Shown: positions 28,092-38,236, numbered from the stretch's first letter. The stretch: DNA of 41,330 nt from Candidatus Methylomirabilota bacterium (GCA_022614955.1 JAKEHP010000218.1:1-41330); one strand, 5' to 3'. Notes: a model not told the origin generated them from the letters alone. Translations and numbers: made by a program.

Positions 28092-29036
28092 CTAGTTGAC
28101 CCTGGCGGCGAAGAACCGGGCGGCAGCGGGGTGGAGCGGGACCGCCAGGCCGTGCGGCGCCGCCTCCAGCGTGATGTCGGCGCCCCGGGGGTGTGCCTGC
28201 TTCAGGTACGCGAGATTGGCGAACAGCGCCTGGAGGAGCTGCGTGACGGTCTCCTCGGGGAGGGCCGCCTGGCACACGAGGAGGGCGGTGATGGCCACCG
28301 TCCCGATGGCCCCGGGCGCCCCGTAGCTGCCGGCCGGGAGGGAGGCCTCCGAGAAGAAGGGGTAGCGGCGCATGAGCTCCTCGCGCAGCGGCCCGTCAAT
28401 GGGGAGGATGCGGATTGGCACCCGCTCCGACAGGGCCTGGATGACCCGCGTGGGGACCCCCGCCGTGATGAAGGCCGCGTCCAGGTTCCCCTGCTCGAGC
28501 TGCGTCATCGCCTCCTCAAAGGGGGCCTCCACAGCCCGAACCTCCTGGAGCACGCCGGCGGCCTGCAAAATTTGACGGGCGTTGAAGGCGGTCCCGCTCC
28601 CCTGGGCGCCAAGCGCGACCCGGCGTCCCCGCAGGTCAGCGATGCTCCGCACTGCCGCGTCCCGCCGAACCACCGCCTGGATCATCTCGGGGTAGAGGGC
28701 GGAGAGCGCCCGGACGCCCCCCAAGGCCCGCCCGGCGAAGGCCTCCTGCCCGTGGAGGGCATAGTAGGTCACGTCCTGCTGGGCGATCCCGAGCTCCACG
28801 TCGCCCCGCTCCAGCCAGAGGAGATTCTCGATCGAGCCCCGGGAGGGGATCGCGCGGGCGACGGTCCCCTCGATGCTCGCGTTCATGATCGCGGCGATGG
28901 CGGCCCCAATGGGGTAATAGGTGCCCGCGCTAGAGCCCGTGGCGATGGTGAGAGTCTTGAGCGGCCCGGCCCCCGCGGGGGAGAGGGCCAGGAGCAGGAT
29001 GCAGGGCAACAGGAGAAGGGACCGGCAGCGCGGCAC
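28092..29036 (-). CDS. TAXI family TRAP-type solute-binding protein
   Basis: LTIATGSSAGTYYPIGAAIAAIMN...DVELGIAQQDVTYYALHGQEAF...GRRVALGAQGSGTAFNARQIL. Confidence 0.92.
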   Translation of the reverse strand: MPRCRSLLLLPCILLLALSPAGAGPLKTLTIATGSSAGTYYPIGAAIAAIMNASIEGTVARAIPSRGSIENLLWLERGDVELGIAQQDVTYYALHGQEAFAGRALGGVRALSALYPEMIQAVVRRDAAVRSIADLRGRRVALGAQGSGTAFNARQILQAAGVLQEVRAVEAPFEEAMTQLEQGNLDAAFITAGVPTRVIQALSERVPIRILPIDGPLREELMRRYPFFSEASLPAGSYGAPGAIGTVAITALLVCQAALPEETVTQLLQALFANLAYLKQAHPRGADITLEAAPHGLAVPLHPAAARFFAARVN

Positions 29037-29120
29037 CTCGGTGCCTCCAAGCCAAGGATCAGGCGGAGGGGTGGTCCTGTCCCATTTCGAGCGGCTAACC
29101 TACTGTCAGAGCAGCAATTT

Positions 29121-29440
29121 CTATGCCAGGGGGGAGGGTCGGGCGGGGGGCGCGGGGACGGAGGGGAGGCGGTCACGGAGGGAGGGCGGGAGCGGTCGCG
29201 AGCGTCCGCTGGCCGGCTCGATATAGACGAGGACCGCCCTCCCCTCCGCCAGGAGGGTGCCGTCCGCCGGTCGCGTGACCCGGTAGGTGAAGTGCAGGCT
29301 CGAGCGCCCCGCGGCGGTCAGGCGGGCCGTGGCCTGCAGCTCGTCGTAGAAGCCGGCGGGGGCGTGGTAGCGGGTTTCGACTTCCGCCAGGACCGTCTCG
29401 TCCTCCAGGCGCCGGATCTTCTGCGGCCCGCCCCAAAAAG
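29121..29440 (-). pseudogene. Truncated acyl-CoA thioesterase (4HBT hot-dog) remnant
   Basis: Hand-translated: KIRRLEDETVLAEVETRYHAPAGFYDELQATARLTAAGRSSLHFTYRVTRPADGTLLAEGRAVLVYIEPASGRSRPLP... matches the C-terminal half of 4HBT thioesterases. The N-terminal catalytic half is missing. Confidence 0.6.
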
Positions 29441-29444
29441 CAAA

Positions 29445-29484
29445 AAGGCAGAGGGCGTTGGGAGGGCTCCCGCTTCTCTGCCTT
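29445..29484 (-). terminator. Rho-independent terminator of the small zinc-ribbon gene
   Basis: 9-bp stem AAGGCAGAG/CTCTGCCTT with inner GGGAG/CTCCC, followed on the minus strand by TTTTTGCTTTTT. Confidence 0.75.
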
Positions 29485-29494
29485 ATGGAGAACG

Positions 29495-29632
29495 TTAGGC
29501 GGCCTGCTTCGTCTCGACCCCCACCGGGGCCTCTTCCTTCACCTCACAGGCGGGGCAGAAGAAGAGCAACTGCACTGGATCATACCGCAGGTCGGTCCCG
29601 CACTCGAGGCACTTGGCCGGAATGCCGGGCAT
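29495..29632 (-). CDS. Small zinc-ribbon protein (45 aa, absent from ORF track)
   Basis: MPGIPAKCLECGTDLRYDPVQLLFFCPACEVKEEAPVGVETKQAA*: paired CxxC motifs, with a terminator immediately downstream. Confidence 0.75.
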   Translation of the reverse strand: MPGIPAKCLECGTDLRYDPVQLLFFCPACEVKEEAPVGVETKQAA

Positions 29633-29890
29633 GGAGCACCCCCTCTTCCGGCGGCCTCAAGCCTTCCCTCGCGCCTGACCCCCCACCGTCTCCGCCGATC
29701 CTTCCCGCCGCGACCACGGCGGGCGATCCCGCGGGGCGCGTGCCCTCCTCGTTCGGGTTGTTGGCGCACCCCCGCCGGCCGGGGCGAGGGATTCCCGCCG
29801 GGGACACCCCGGCGGAGGTGGGCAGGCCGTCCGCCTCAAGCCCTGCCCACCGGCCCTACGCCCCCTAAGATAGGCCGAAGTGGCGCGCCG

Positions 29891-31378
29891 TCAAGACGGC
29901 GAGGCATCGGGGTCCCCGTCCCGCCCCTTCCGGGGCTCCCGGCCCCCCTCGATCCCCAGAGCCCGCATCTTCTTCCGGAGGGTGTTGCGGTTGATCCCCA
30001 GGATGGTCGCCGCCCGCACCTGGTTGCCACCGCAGCGGGCGAGGACCGCCTCCAGGAGGGGCTTCTCCACCAGGGCGAGGACGTGCTCATGGAGCTGCCC
30101 GTCCCGCCCTTCCCCCAGCGCCGCAAGGAGGCCCCGCAGGGGCTGGGCGAGCGGCGCGCCAGGCTCCCGGCCCTCCGTCCCGTGACCGCGCAGCGTCTCC
30201 GGCAGGTGCTCGGGAAGGATCACAGCGCCCCGAGCGAAGACGGTGGCCCGCTCGATGACGTTCTCCAGCTCCCGGACGTTCCCGGGCCAGCGGTAGGCGA
30301 GGAGGAGATCCATGGCGTGGGGCGAGACCTCAGGAGGCTCCCGCCCGGCCTCCTCAGCCGCCGCCCGCAGGAAGTGGGCCACGAGGAAGGGCACGTCCTC
30401 CATCCGCTCCCTGAGTGGAGGAAGATCAATGGTCACCACGTTGAGCCGATAGAAGAGATCCTCGCGGAACCGGCGCTCTCGGACGGCCGCCGCGAGGTCC
30501 TGGTTCGTGGCCGCCAGGACCCGCACGTCCACGGGGATGGCCTGCTCCCCCCCGACCCGCTCCGTGACCCGCTCCTGGAGCGCCCGGAGGATCTTGGTCT
30601 GGAGGGCCGCATCCATCTCCCCCACCTCGTCCAGGAAGAGGGTCCCGCTGTGGGCCAGTTCGAACTTCCCCCGGCGCGTCGCCACGGCCCCCGTGAAGGC
30701 CCCCCGCTCGTGGCCGAACAGCTCGCTCTCCAGCAGGTCCTTCGGGACGGCGGCGCAGTTGACCGGGACGAAGGGCCTCCCGAGGCGCCGGCTGTGCAGG
30801 TGGATGGCCCGGGCCACCAGCTCCTTGCCGGTCCCGGTCTCCCCCTGGATGAGGACCGTCACATCGGAGCTCGCCACCGTCCCCACCAGCTTGAAGACCC
30901 GCTGCATCGCCTGGCTCACCCCGACCAGGCCCCCGAAATCCCGGCGGTCGGCCAGGGCAGCCTTGAGCTGGCTGTGCTCGCTGGCGAGGGAGCGGACCTC
31001 GAGCGCCCGGCGGACGGCCAGGAGGAGCTCCTCCAGGTCGAACGGCTTGGCCAGGTAGTCAAAGGCCCCCCCTTTCATGGCCTCGACCGCCGTCTGGAGA
31101 CTCCCGTAGGCCGTCATGACGAGGACGGGGGTGGCCGGTGCCTCCTCCGCGAGGCGGGACAGGGTGGCCAACCCGTCCAGGCCCGGCATCTGGATATCCA
31201 GCAGGACGAGGTCTGCCCCGCCGGCGGCGACCGCCGCGACGGCCGCCTCCCCATCGCCGACGGCCTCCACCGCATACCCCTCCCGTTCCAGGGCGCGGGT
31301 GAGGGTCCAGCGGACGCTTTCCTCGTCATCCGCGACGACAACCCGCCCCTTCCGCCCCGCCTCCGCCCCGCCGCTCAC
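29891..31378 (-). CDS. NtrC-family sigma-54-dependent response regulator
   Basis: REC (VVVADDEESVRWTL, LVLLDIQMPGLDG), GETGTGKE Walker A, ESELFGHERGAFTGA, and a Fis-type HTH (RAATILGINRNTLRKKM). Confidence 0.95.
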   Translation of the reverse strand: MSGGAEAGRKGRVVVADDEESVRWTLTRALEREGYAVEAVGDGEAAVAAVAAGGADLVLLDIQMPGLDGLATLSRLAEEAPATPVLVMTAYGSLQTAVEAMKGGAFDYLAKPFDLEELLLAVRRALEVRSLASEHSQLKAALADRRDFGGLVGVSQAMQRVFKLVGTVASSDVTVLIQGETGTGKELVARAIHLHSRRLGRPFVPVNCAAVPKDLLESELFGHERGAFTGAVATRRGKFELAHSGTLFLDEVGEMDAALQTKILRALQERVTERVGGEQAIPVDVRVLAATNQDLAAAVRERRFREDLFYRLNVVTIDLPPLRERMEDVPFLVAHFLRAAAEEAGREPPEVSPHAMDLLLAYRWPGNVRELENVIERATVFARGAVILPEHLPETLRGHGTEGREPGAPLAQPLRGLLAALGEGRDGQLHEHVLALVEKPLLEAVLARCGGNQVRAATILGINRNTLRKKMRALGIEGGREPRKGRDGDPDASPS

Positions 31379-31394
31379 GACCGCCCCCGGCCCC

Positions 31395-32546
31395 TCACGC
31401 CTGCTCGCCCGCTAACGGGAGCAGGACCGCGAGGCAGGTCCCCTTCGCCGCGTCGCTGTGCACCTCGATGACCCCCCGGTGCTCCTGCACGATCCGCTGG
31501 CAGATGGCCAACCCGAGGCCCGTTCCCTTCTCCTTCGTCGTGAAAAACGGCTCGAAGAGGTGGGCGGAGGCCTCCGCGCTCAGGCCGACTCCCTGGTCCA
31601 GCACCTCCGCCACGGCGACCGAGACGCCGCGGCATCGGGGAGACTTCCGCTCGTAGCTCGTTCGGAGCGTCAGCTCGCCGCCGGCCGGCATCGCCTCGGC
31701 CCCGTTCCGGACCAGGTTCAGGAAGACCTGATGAAGCTGTGCGGCGTCCCCCTGCACCGGGGGAATCTGGGGGTCGTACAGACGCCGCACGCGGACTCCC
31801 CGCTCCGTGAGCCCCCCCTCCTCCAGGGCTAGGACTTCCTCCAACACCTGGTTCAGGTTGCAGGGGAGCAGACGGGCCGGGCGCGGCCGGGCGAACCCCA
31901 GGATCCCCTCCACCAGAGCGTTCAACCGGTCCACTTCCCGGAGGATGATCCGGCTGTGCTCTCGGAAGGCCGGGGGGAGGGCCGGGTCGCCGGCCAAAAG
32001 CTGCGCTGCGCCCCGGACCCCCATCAGAGGGTTGCGGATCTCGTGGGAGAGGCCGGCGGCCAGCGCGCCCAGGGCGGCCATCCGGTCGGCCTGGCGGAGC
32101 TGCTCCTCCAGGTCCCGGATCCGGGTGAGGTCCCGGAGGGTGAGAACGCAGCCCCGGGGCTTCCCCCCGGCGTCAGCCAGGAGCGAGGCCACGGCGCTCA
32201 CCCAGACCTGTCCGCCATCCGGCCGGGTCAGGGGGGCACCGTGCTCGGCGTGGGCCCGGCCCGTCTCAAGCGCCCGCGCCGCCAGGGCGGGGAGGAGCGT
32301 CCCGGGCCCCAGGACGGCCGGGAGCACCCGCCCCACGGCGAAGGTGGCAGAACGGCCCAGCAGCTCCTCGGCCGCGGGGTTGAAAGCCAGGACCAGCAGG
32401 TCCGGGTCCACGACCACCACGCCGTCCTGCAGGCTGGCCAGGAGGTCCTCGTAGTACGCCCGGAGTGCCGCGAGTTCCCGGGCCAGGGCTTCCCGCTCCC
32501 GGCGCAGCCCAGCCTCCTCCTTCCCTTCGGGCCTCGAGCTTTCCAT
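31395..32546 (-). CDS. NtrB-like PAS-domain sensor histidine kinase
   Basis: PAS, AAGLSHEIRNPLMGVRGAAQLL, FLNLVRNGAEAMPAGG, KGTGLGLAICQRIVQEHRG. Confidence 0.93.
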   Translation of the reverse strand: MESSRPEGKEEAGLRREREALARELAALRAYYEDLLASLQDGVVVVDPDLLVLAFNPAAEELLGRSATFAVGRVLPAVLGPGTLLPALAARALETGRAHAEHGAPLTRPDGGQVWVSAVASLLADAGGKPRGCVLTLRDLTRIRDLEEQLRQADRMAALGALAAGLSHEIRNPLMGVRGAAQLLAGDPALPPAFREHSRIILREVDRLNALVEGILGFARPRPARLLPCNLNQVLEEVLALEEGGLTERGVRVRRLYDPQIPPVQGDAAQLHQVFLNLVRNGAEAMPAGGELTLRTSYERKSPRCRGVSVAVAEVLDQGVGLSAEASAHLFEPFFTTKEKGTGLGLAICQRIVQEHRGVIEVHSDAAKGTCLAVLLPLAGEQA

Positions 32547-32709
32547 CAGTCCCCTCAGCGGAGGTGGTGGCTCCCCGCCGACGTTTCATCCAGCGCCTCC
32601 AGCCCTGTTGTAGCCCAAGTGCCAGGGAATGACAAGGCGCGGACACCTTGCTACCGGCCGCCACGGGAGGTATCCTGTAGCCGGGCTTCGTAGGCCCCGG
32701 GGGGAGCTC

Positions 32710-34092
32710 ATGTCGCGACGCAGCCTGTGGATCATCGGGGGGGCGGGGCTGCTCCTGGCCGCGGGGGTTGCTCTGTTCCTCCCGCAGGCCCGCGACCGGC
32801 CCGCCTACCGGACCGCCCCCGTCGAGCGGGGGGAGATCGTAGCCACCGTGGTTGCCAGCGGGACCCTCAACCCGGTCATCACGGTGCAGGTGGGAAGCCA
32901 GATCTCTGGGATGGTCAAGCACCTGTACGCCGACTTCAACGCCGTGGTGAAGCGGGGCCAGCTCATCGCCCGGATTGACCCGGAGCTGTTCGAGGCGCGA
33001 GTCAACCAGGCCCGCGCCAGCCTCGAGAACGCAGGGGCGGCCGTCCTGAACCAGCAGGCGAACCAGGAGCGGGCGGCGGCCGACGTGGAGAACGCCCGGG
33101 CGGCCTTGGAGGGGGCCCGAGCCAACGTCGCCCGGCAGCGGGTGGCCGTGCTGGACGCCGAGATCAAGCTGAAGAGCCGGGTGAACCTGTTCCGGGAGGG
33201 CGGAATTTCTCAGGAGGAGCGGGACTCGGCCCAGGCCGCCTCCGACTCGGCGCGGGCGCAGCTCGACGCCGCCGCTGCCCAGGAACGGGCCGCGGCCTCC
33301 GCGCTCCGGGCGGCGGAGGCGACGCTCCAGGTGGCGCGGGCTCAGCTCAAGGCGGCCGAGGCCAGCGTGGCCCAGCAGCGCGCGGCGCTCGCGCAGACCG
33401 AGGTGGACCTGAGCCACACCTTCATCCGGGCGCCCGTGGACGGCGTCGTCATCTCCCGGAGCGTGGACGTGGGGCAGACGGTCGCCGCCTCCTTGCAGGC
33501 GCCCACCCTGTTCCTCATCGCGGAGGACCTGACCCGGATGCAGGTAAACACCAGCGTGGATGAGGCGGACATCGGCCAGGTCCAGACCGGGCAGCCGGCC
33601 CGGTTCACCGTGGACGCCCACCCGGGCCGGCCCTTCGAGGGGACGGTCGCCCAGGTCCGGGCCGCGCCCAACATCATCCAGAACGTCGTCACCTACGACG
33701 TCATCATCCAGGTAGCGAACCCAGACCTCAGACTCAAGCCGGGCATGACGGCCAACGTCCAGATCCTGGTCGCCCGGAAGGCCGCCGCCCTGAAGGTGCC
33801 CGCCGCCGCCCTACGCTTCCGGCCTTCGGAGGGGGAGGCCGATCGGACGGGGGGCAGGAACCCGGACGGCCGCCCGGAGCGCTCCGGCCGGCGGGGCGCG
33901 GCCACGGCGGAGGGGAAGGTGTGGGTCCTGGAGGACGGCGCCCCGAGGGCTGTGACGGTGACCCTCGGCCTGAGCGACGGGAACTACGTCGAGGTGGCGG
34001 CCGGCGATCTCCGGGAGGGTCAGGCGGTCCTCGTCGGGGCGGGACCCCGGGACGCCCGGCCGACCCCCCGGCCGCGATCCCTCGGCTTCTAG
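32710..34092 (+). CDS. MacA-type periplasmic adaptor (membrane fusion protein)
   Basis: N-terminal TM, ASGTLNPVITVQVGSQISGMVKHLYADFNAVVKRGQLIARIDP, long coiled-coil hairpin, IRAPVDGVVISRSVDVGQTVAAS. Confidence 0.9.
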   Translation: MSRRSLWIIGGAGLLLAAGVALFLPQARDRPAYRTAPVERGEIVATVVASGTLNPVITVQVGSQISGMVKHLYADFNAVVKRGQLIARIDPELFEARVNQARASLENAGAAVLNQQANQERAAADVENARAALEGARANVARQRVAVLDAEIKLKSRVNLFREGGISQEERDSAQAASDSARAQLDAAAAQERAAASALRAAEATLQVARAQLKAAEASVAQQRAALAQTEVDLSHTFIRAPVDGVVISRSVDVGQTVAASLQAPTLFLIAEDLTRMQVNTSVDEADIGQVQTGQPARFTVDAHPGRPFEGTVAQVRAAPNIIQNVVTYDVIIQVANPDLRLKPGMTANVQILVARKAAALKVPAAALRFRPSEGEADRTGGRNPDGRPERSGRRGAATAEGKVWVLEDGAPRAVTVTLGLSDGNYVEVAAGDLREGQAVLVGAGPRDARPTPRPRSLGF

Positions 34093-34108
34093 CAGAGTAG
34101 GAGAGCTG

Positions 34109-34852
34109 GTGGGAGCCCTTCTTCAGCTCAGCAACGTCACCAAGCTCTACCGGGTAGGGTCCGTGACGGTCCCGGCCCTGCGCGGGGTGAGCCTCACCGT
34201 GGAGCCGGGAGAGCTCGTGGCCATCATGGGCGCCTCCGGCTCCGGCAAATCCACTCTGATGCACATCCTGGGGTGCCTGGACCGCCCCACCTCCGGCCGC
34301 TACCTCCTCCAGGGCCAGGAGGTGGGCGACCTTCCCCGGGATGCCCTCGCCGCCATCCGGAACCGGCAGATCGGCTTCGTCTTCCAGGCGTTCCACCTCC
34401 TGCCCCGGGCAACGGCCCTGGTCAACGTGGAGCTCCCCCTCCTCTATAACGGCAGCTCCCCGGTGGAGCGACGGCGGCGCGCGGCGGAGGCGCTAGGGGC
34501 CGTGGGACTCGCGGGACGAGAGGCCCACCGCCCCAACCAGCTCTCGGGCGGGGAGCAACAGCGGGTGGCCATCGCCCGCGCGCTGGTAAACGACCCGGCC
34601 CTCCTGCTGGCCGACGAGCCCACGGGAAACCTCGACAGCCGGACCAGCCTGGAGATCATCGCCATCCTCCAGGGCCTGAACCGGGAGCGGGGGCTCACGG
34701 TCGTCGTCGTGACGCACGAGGCGGAGATCGCCGCCTTCGCCAGCCGCGTCGTCCAGTGCCGGGACGGGCGGATCGTGGCCGACCGGACGGTCCCAGCCCC
34801 GCGGGACGCCCGGGCGGAGGCGGCCGCCCTCCCGCGGGAGGAGGCGCCGTGA
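34109..34852 (+). CDS. MacB/LolD-type ABC transporter ATP-binding protein
   Basis: GASGSGKSTLMHILGCLDRPTSG, QLSGGEQQRVAIARALVNDPALLLADEPTGNLD. GTG start. Confidence 0.95.
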   Translation: MGALLQLSNVTKLYRVGSVTVPALRGVSLTVEPGELVAIMGASGSGKSTLMHILGCLDRPTSGRYLLQGQEVGDLPRDALAAIRNRQIGFVFQAFHLLPRATALVNVELPLLYNGSSPVERRRRAAEALGAVGLAGREAHRPNQLSGGEQQRVAIARALVNDPALLLADEPTGNLDSRTSLEIIAILQGLNRERGLTVVVVTHEAEIAAFASRVVQCRDGRIVADRTVPAPRDARAEAAALPREEAP

Positions 34853-36081
34853 AGCTCTGGGCCTCTGTGCGGGTGGCCTTGCAGGCGATCGGCGCGAACA
34901 CCATGCGCTCCGCCCTGACCGTCCTGGGCATCGTCATCGGCGTCGCCTCGGTCATCGCCATGGTCGCCGTCGGCCGCGGGGCTACCCAGCGGATCCAGGA
35001 GCAGATCCGGTCCATCGGGAGCAACGTGCTGATCGTCCTCTCCGGCTCCTCCACGGCGGGCGGGCTCAGGGCCGGGGCAGGGACCCTCCTCACCCTGACC
35101 GAGGAGGACGCGGCGGCGATCCAGGCCGAGTCTCCGGCGGTGGAGCTGGCGGTCCCCACCATGCGGGGGACCGCCCAGGTCATCTTTGGGAACCAGAACT
35201 GGTCCACGATCATCCAGGGGGCGACTCCCGGCTACCTGGAGGCCCGGGACTGGCGCCTCGCCTCGGGGGAGCCCTTCACGCCGCAGGATCAGGCGGCGGC
35301 CACGAAGGTGGCCCTGCTCGGCCAGACGGTGGCGCGGAACCTCTTCGGCGACACCGACCCAGTGGGACAGGTCATCCGGATCAAAAAAGTCCCCTTCACG
35401 GTGCTGGGGGTCCTGGCGCCGAAGGGGCAGTCCCCGTGGGGCCAGGACCAGGACGATCTGGTGGTCATCCCGCTCTCCACGGCCAAGCGGCGCGTCCTGG
35501 GGGTGAGCCAGGCCAACGCCCGGGCCGTGGGGGCGATTCTCGTCCGGGCCCGGGAGAGCAAGCTGCAGCAGGCGGCGGAGGAGCAGGTGAGCGCGCTCCT
35601 CCGCCAGCGCCACCGCCTCCAGCCGGGCCAGGAGAACGACTTCACCCTCCGGAACATAACGGAGGTGTTCGCCGCCCAGGAGGAGTCGGCCCGGGTGATG
35701 GCGGTCCTGCTGGGGGCCATCGCGTCAGTCTCCCTGCTGGTCGGGGGCATCGGCATCATGAACATCATGCTGGTCTCGGTCACGGAGCGGACCCGGGAGA
35801 TCGGGCTCCGGATGGCAGTGGGGGCCCGGGGCCGGGACATCCTCCTCCAGTTCCTCATCGAGGCGGTGACCCTAGCCCTCCTCGGGGGCATCGTGGGGAC
35901 CGCGGTCGGCCTCACCGGCTCGGCCCTCCTGGCCCACTTCGGGGACTGGGCAGTGAGCGTGGACGCCTCCGCCCTCCTCTTGGCTTTCCTCTTCAGCGCC
36001 GGGGTGGGGATCTTCTTCGGCTTCTATCCCGCGAAGCGGGCAGCCGAGCTGGACCCCATCGAGGCTCTCCGCTACGAATAA
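34849..36081 (+). CDS. MacB-type ABC permease (FtsX/MacB_PCD)
   Basis: GTGAAG start overlapping the upstream stop. MRSALTVLGIVIGVASVIAMVAVGRGA..., VGGIGIMNIMLVSVTERTREIGLRMAVGA, FGFYPAKRAAELDPIEALRYE. Confidence 0.93.
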   Translation: MKLWASVRVALQAIGANTMRSALTVLGIVIGVASVIAMVAVGRGATQRIQEQIRSIGSNVLIVLSGSSTAGGLRAGAGTLLTLTEEDAAAIQAESPAVELAVPTMRGTAQVIFGNQNWSTIIQGATPGYLEARDWRLASGEPFTPQDQAAATKVALLGQTVARNLFGDTDPVGQVIRIKKVPFTVLGVLAPKGQSPWGQDQDDLVVIPLSTAKRRVLGVSQANARAVGAILVRARESKLQQAAEEQVSALLRQRHRLQPGQENDFTLRNITEVFAAQEESARVMAVLLGAIASVSLLVGGIGIMNIMLVSVTERTREIGLRMAVGARGRDILLQFLIEAVTLALLGGIVGTAVGLTGSALLAHFGDWAVSVDASALLLAFLFSAGVGIFFGFYPAKRAAELDPIEALRYE

Positions 36082-36150
36082 GCGGCCCGCGCCTTGACAG
36101 TGCCGCGACGTGCATGCTAGAAGGGCGGAACCTTCCTGCCGGGAGCCCCC

Positions 36151-37488
36151 ATGTCCCATCCCGATCCCGCGCCCCGCGATCCGGCGGTCCTCGAGGCCCT
36201 CTTCCGGCCCAAGGCGGTGGCGATGGTGGGGGCCTCCACCCAGCCGGAGAAACTCGGCTATCAGGTCTTCAGGAACCTCGCGGAGGCAGGGTTCGGCGGC
36301 CCCCTCTACCCTGTGAACCCGAAGGCCGATGCGATCCTCGGCCGGAAGGCCTTCCCCGCCGTCGCGGATCTTCCCGAGGCCGTGGACCTGGCCGTCATCA
36401 TGGTCCCAGCCCGGGTGGTCCCCGAGACCATCCGGGCCTGCGGGCGCAAGGGGGCACGGGCCGCCATCGTGATCTCGGGCGGCTTCAGCGAGACGGGCCC
36501 GGAAGGGGACCGGCTCCAGCAGGAGGCGCTGGCGGCGGCCCGGGAGGCGGGCATCGGCCTGGTGGGGCCCAACTGCCAGGGCGTGAACCACCCCTACCAC
36601 GGCCTGTGCGCCTCCTGGCCGCTGCTGACCACCCGGGGGTGCGTGGGGGTCATCTCCCAGAGCGGGACGGTGGGGGCGGCCCTGATGGACTGGGCCAGCC
36701 TGGAGGAACTCGGGGTCTCCGCCTTCGTGAGCATGGGCAACCGGGGCGACCTGGACGAGAGCGACCTGCTCACGTACTTCGCGGCCGACCCGAACACCCG
36801 GGCGATCGCCTTCTATCTCGAGAGCATCAAGTCGGTCCCCCGCTTCCTCCGCGCGATGGCCTCCTGCCCGAAGCCGGTGGTGATCCTCAAGGCGGGGCGG
36901 ACGCCCAAGGGACGGAAGGCGGCCGAGTCCCACACCCGCTCCCTCGCCGGCCGCGACGAGATCTACGAGGGGGCCTTCCGGCAGTACCGGATCCACCGGG
37001 CGGCGACGCTGGACGAACTGTACGACACGGCCAAGGCCCTCGCGTACCTGAGGCGCCCGGCCGGGAAGCGGATCGCGATCATTACCAGTTCGGGCGGCTC
37101 CGGCATCCTGGCCACCGATGCCGCGGAGATGGCCGGCCTGGACGTGGCTCCCCTGCCGGAGGCGCTGCGCGCATCCCTGAAGCCGGTCCTGCCGCCCCAC
37201 TGCACCGTGGCCAACCCGCTCGACCTCACCGGGGACGCCACCGCCGCCATGTACCGGCAGGTCGCGGAGGCGGCCGCCCCCCACTTCGACAGCCTGGTGA
37301 TCATCTTCGGCGACCCGATCCCGGGCGCCTCCGAGGTCGTCCCCGCCGGCTCCCCCCACGCCGTGATCTGCCTGGGCGGCGCCGAGGTGGAACGGGAGGA
37401 GCGGGCCCGGATGCACCGGAAGGGCATCCCCACCTTCCCCACGCCGGAGCGGGGGGTGCTCGCCCTGAGCCACCTCACCCGGTTCTGA
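36151..37488 (+). CDS. ADP-forming acyl/acetyl-CoA synthetase, alpha-type subunit
   Basis: CoA-binding domain (LFRPKAVAMVGASTQPEKLGYQVFRNL) and succinyl-CoA ligase-like flavodoxin domains (GLVGPNCQGVNH, KAGRTPKGRKAAESHT). Confidence 0.87.
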   Translation: MSHPDPAPRDPAVLEALFRPKAVAMVGASTQPEKLGYQVFRNLAEAGFGGPLYPVNPKADAILGRKAFPAVADLPEAVDLAVIMVPARVVPETIRACGRKGARAAIVISGGFSETGPEGDRLQQEALAAAREAGIGLVGPNCQGVNHPYHGLCASWPLLTTRGCVGVISQSGTVGAALMDWASLEELGVSAFVSMGNRGDLDESDLLTYFAADPNTRAIAFYLESIKSVPRFLRAMASCPKPVVILKAGRTPKGRKAAESHTRSLAGRDEIYEGAFRQYRIHRAATLDELYDTAKALAYLRRPAGKRIAIITSSGGSGILATDAAEMAGLDVAPLPEALRASLKPVLPPHCTVANPLDLTGDATAAMYRQVAEAAAPHFDSLVIIFGDPIPGASEVVPAGSPHAVICLGGAEVEREERARMHRKGIPTFPTPERGVLALSHLTRF

Positions 37489-37498
37489 GAACACGGAC

Positions 37499-38236
37499 AT
37501 GCCACCCCGCGACGTCGCGGCCCCGCCGAGCGAGGCGGTGCGACTGATCCAGCAGGCGCAGGCGGAGCGGCGCCACCTCCTGGAACCGGAGGCCTACCGG
37601 CTCCTGGAGGCCTACGACCTGCCCGTCCCCCGGCACCGGTTCGTCCGGGAGGCCGGGGAGGCCGCGGCAGCCGCGGAGGCGATCGGCTTCCCCGTCGCCC
37701 TGAAGGTCGTCTCCCCCGAGATTATTCACAAGAGCGAGGCGGGAGGCGTGCGCCTGGATCTGGGCGAGCCCGCCGCTGTCCGGGCGGCCTTCGAGGAGGT
37801 GCGGGCCTCTGCCCGCCAGGCGCGGCCTGACGCGCGCCTGCCGGGCGCCCTGGTGGTGGAGATGGCGCGGCCCGGGACTGAGGTCATCGTCGGAATGACC
37901 CGCGACCTCCAGTTTGGCCCCACGGTGATGTTCGGCCTCGGCGGGATCTTCGTCGAGGCCTACCGGGACGTGGTCTTCCGGATCGTGCCGCTCGCGGACC
38001 GCGATGCCCAGGAGATGATTCGGGAGGTGAAGGGTCTTCCCCTGCTGACCGGCTTCCGCGGCCGCCCCCCGGGCGACCTGGGGGCCATCGCCCGCATCCT
38101 GCTCCGCGTCTCCCGGATGGCCGAGGAACTCCCCGAGATCGCCGAAGTGGACCTAAACCCCATCGCCATCTACGAGCGGGGAGGTCTGCTCCTAGACGCC
38201 CGCATTCTCCTCCACCTGGAGGAGACGCCGACCTGA
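37499..38236 (+). CDS. ADP-forming acyl/acetyl-CoA synthetase, beta-type (ATP-grasp) subunit
   Basis: LLEAYDLPVPRHRFV...IGFPVALKVVSPEIIHKSEAGGVRLDL...EVIVGMTRDLQFGPTVMFGLGGIFVEAYRDVVFRIVPL. Confidence 0.92.
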   Translation: MPPRDVAAPPSEAVRLIQQAQAERRHLLEPEAYRLLEAYDLPVPRHRFVREAGEAAAAAEAIGFPVALKVVSPEIIHKSEAGGVRLDLGEPAAVRAAFEEVRASARQARPDARLPGALVVEMARPGTEVIVGMTRDLQFGPTVMFGLGGIFVEAYRDVVFRIVPLADRDAQEMIREVKGLPLLTGFRGRPPGDLGAIARILLRVSRMAEELPEIAEVDLNPIAIYERGGLLLDARILLHLEETPT

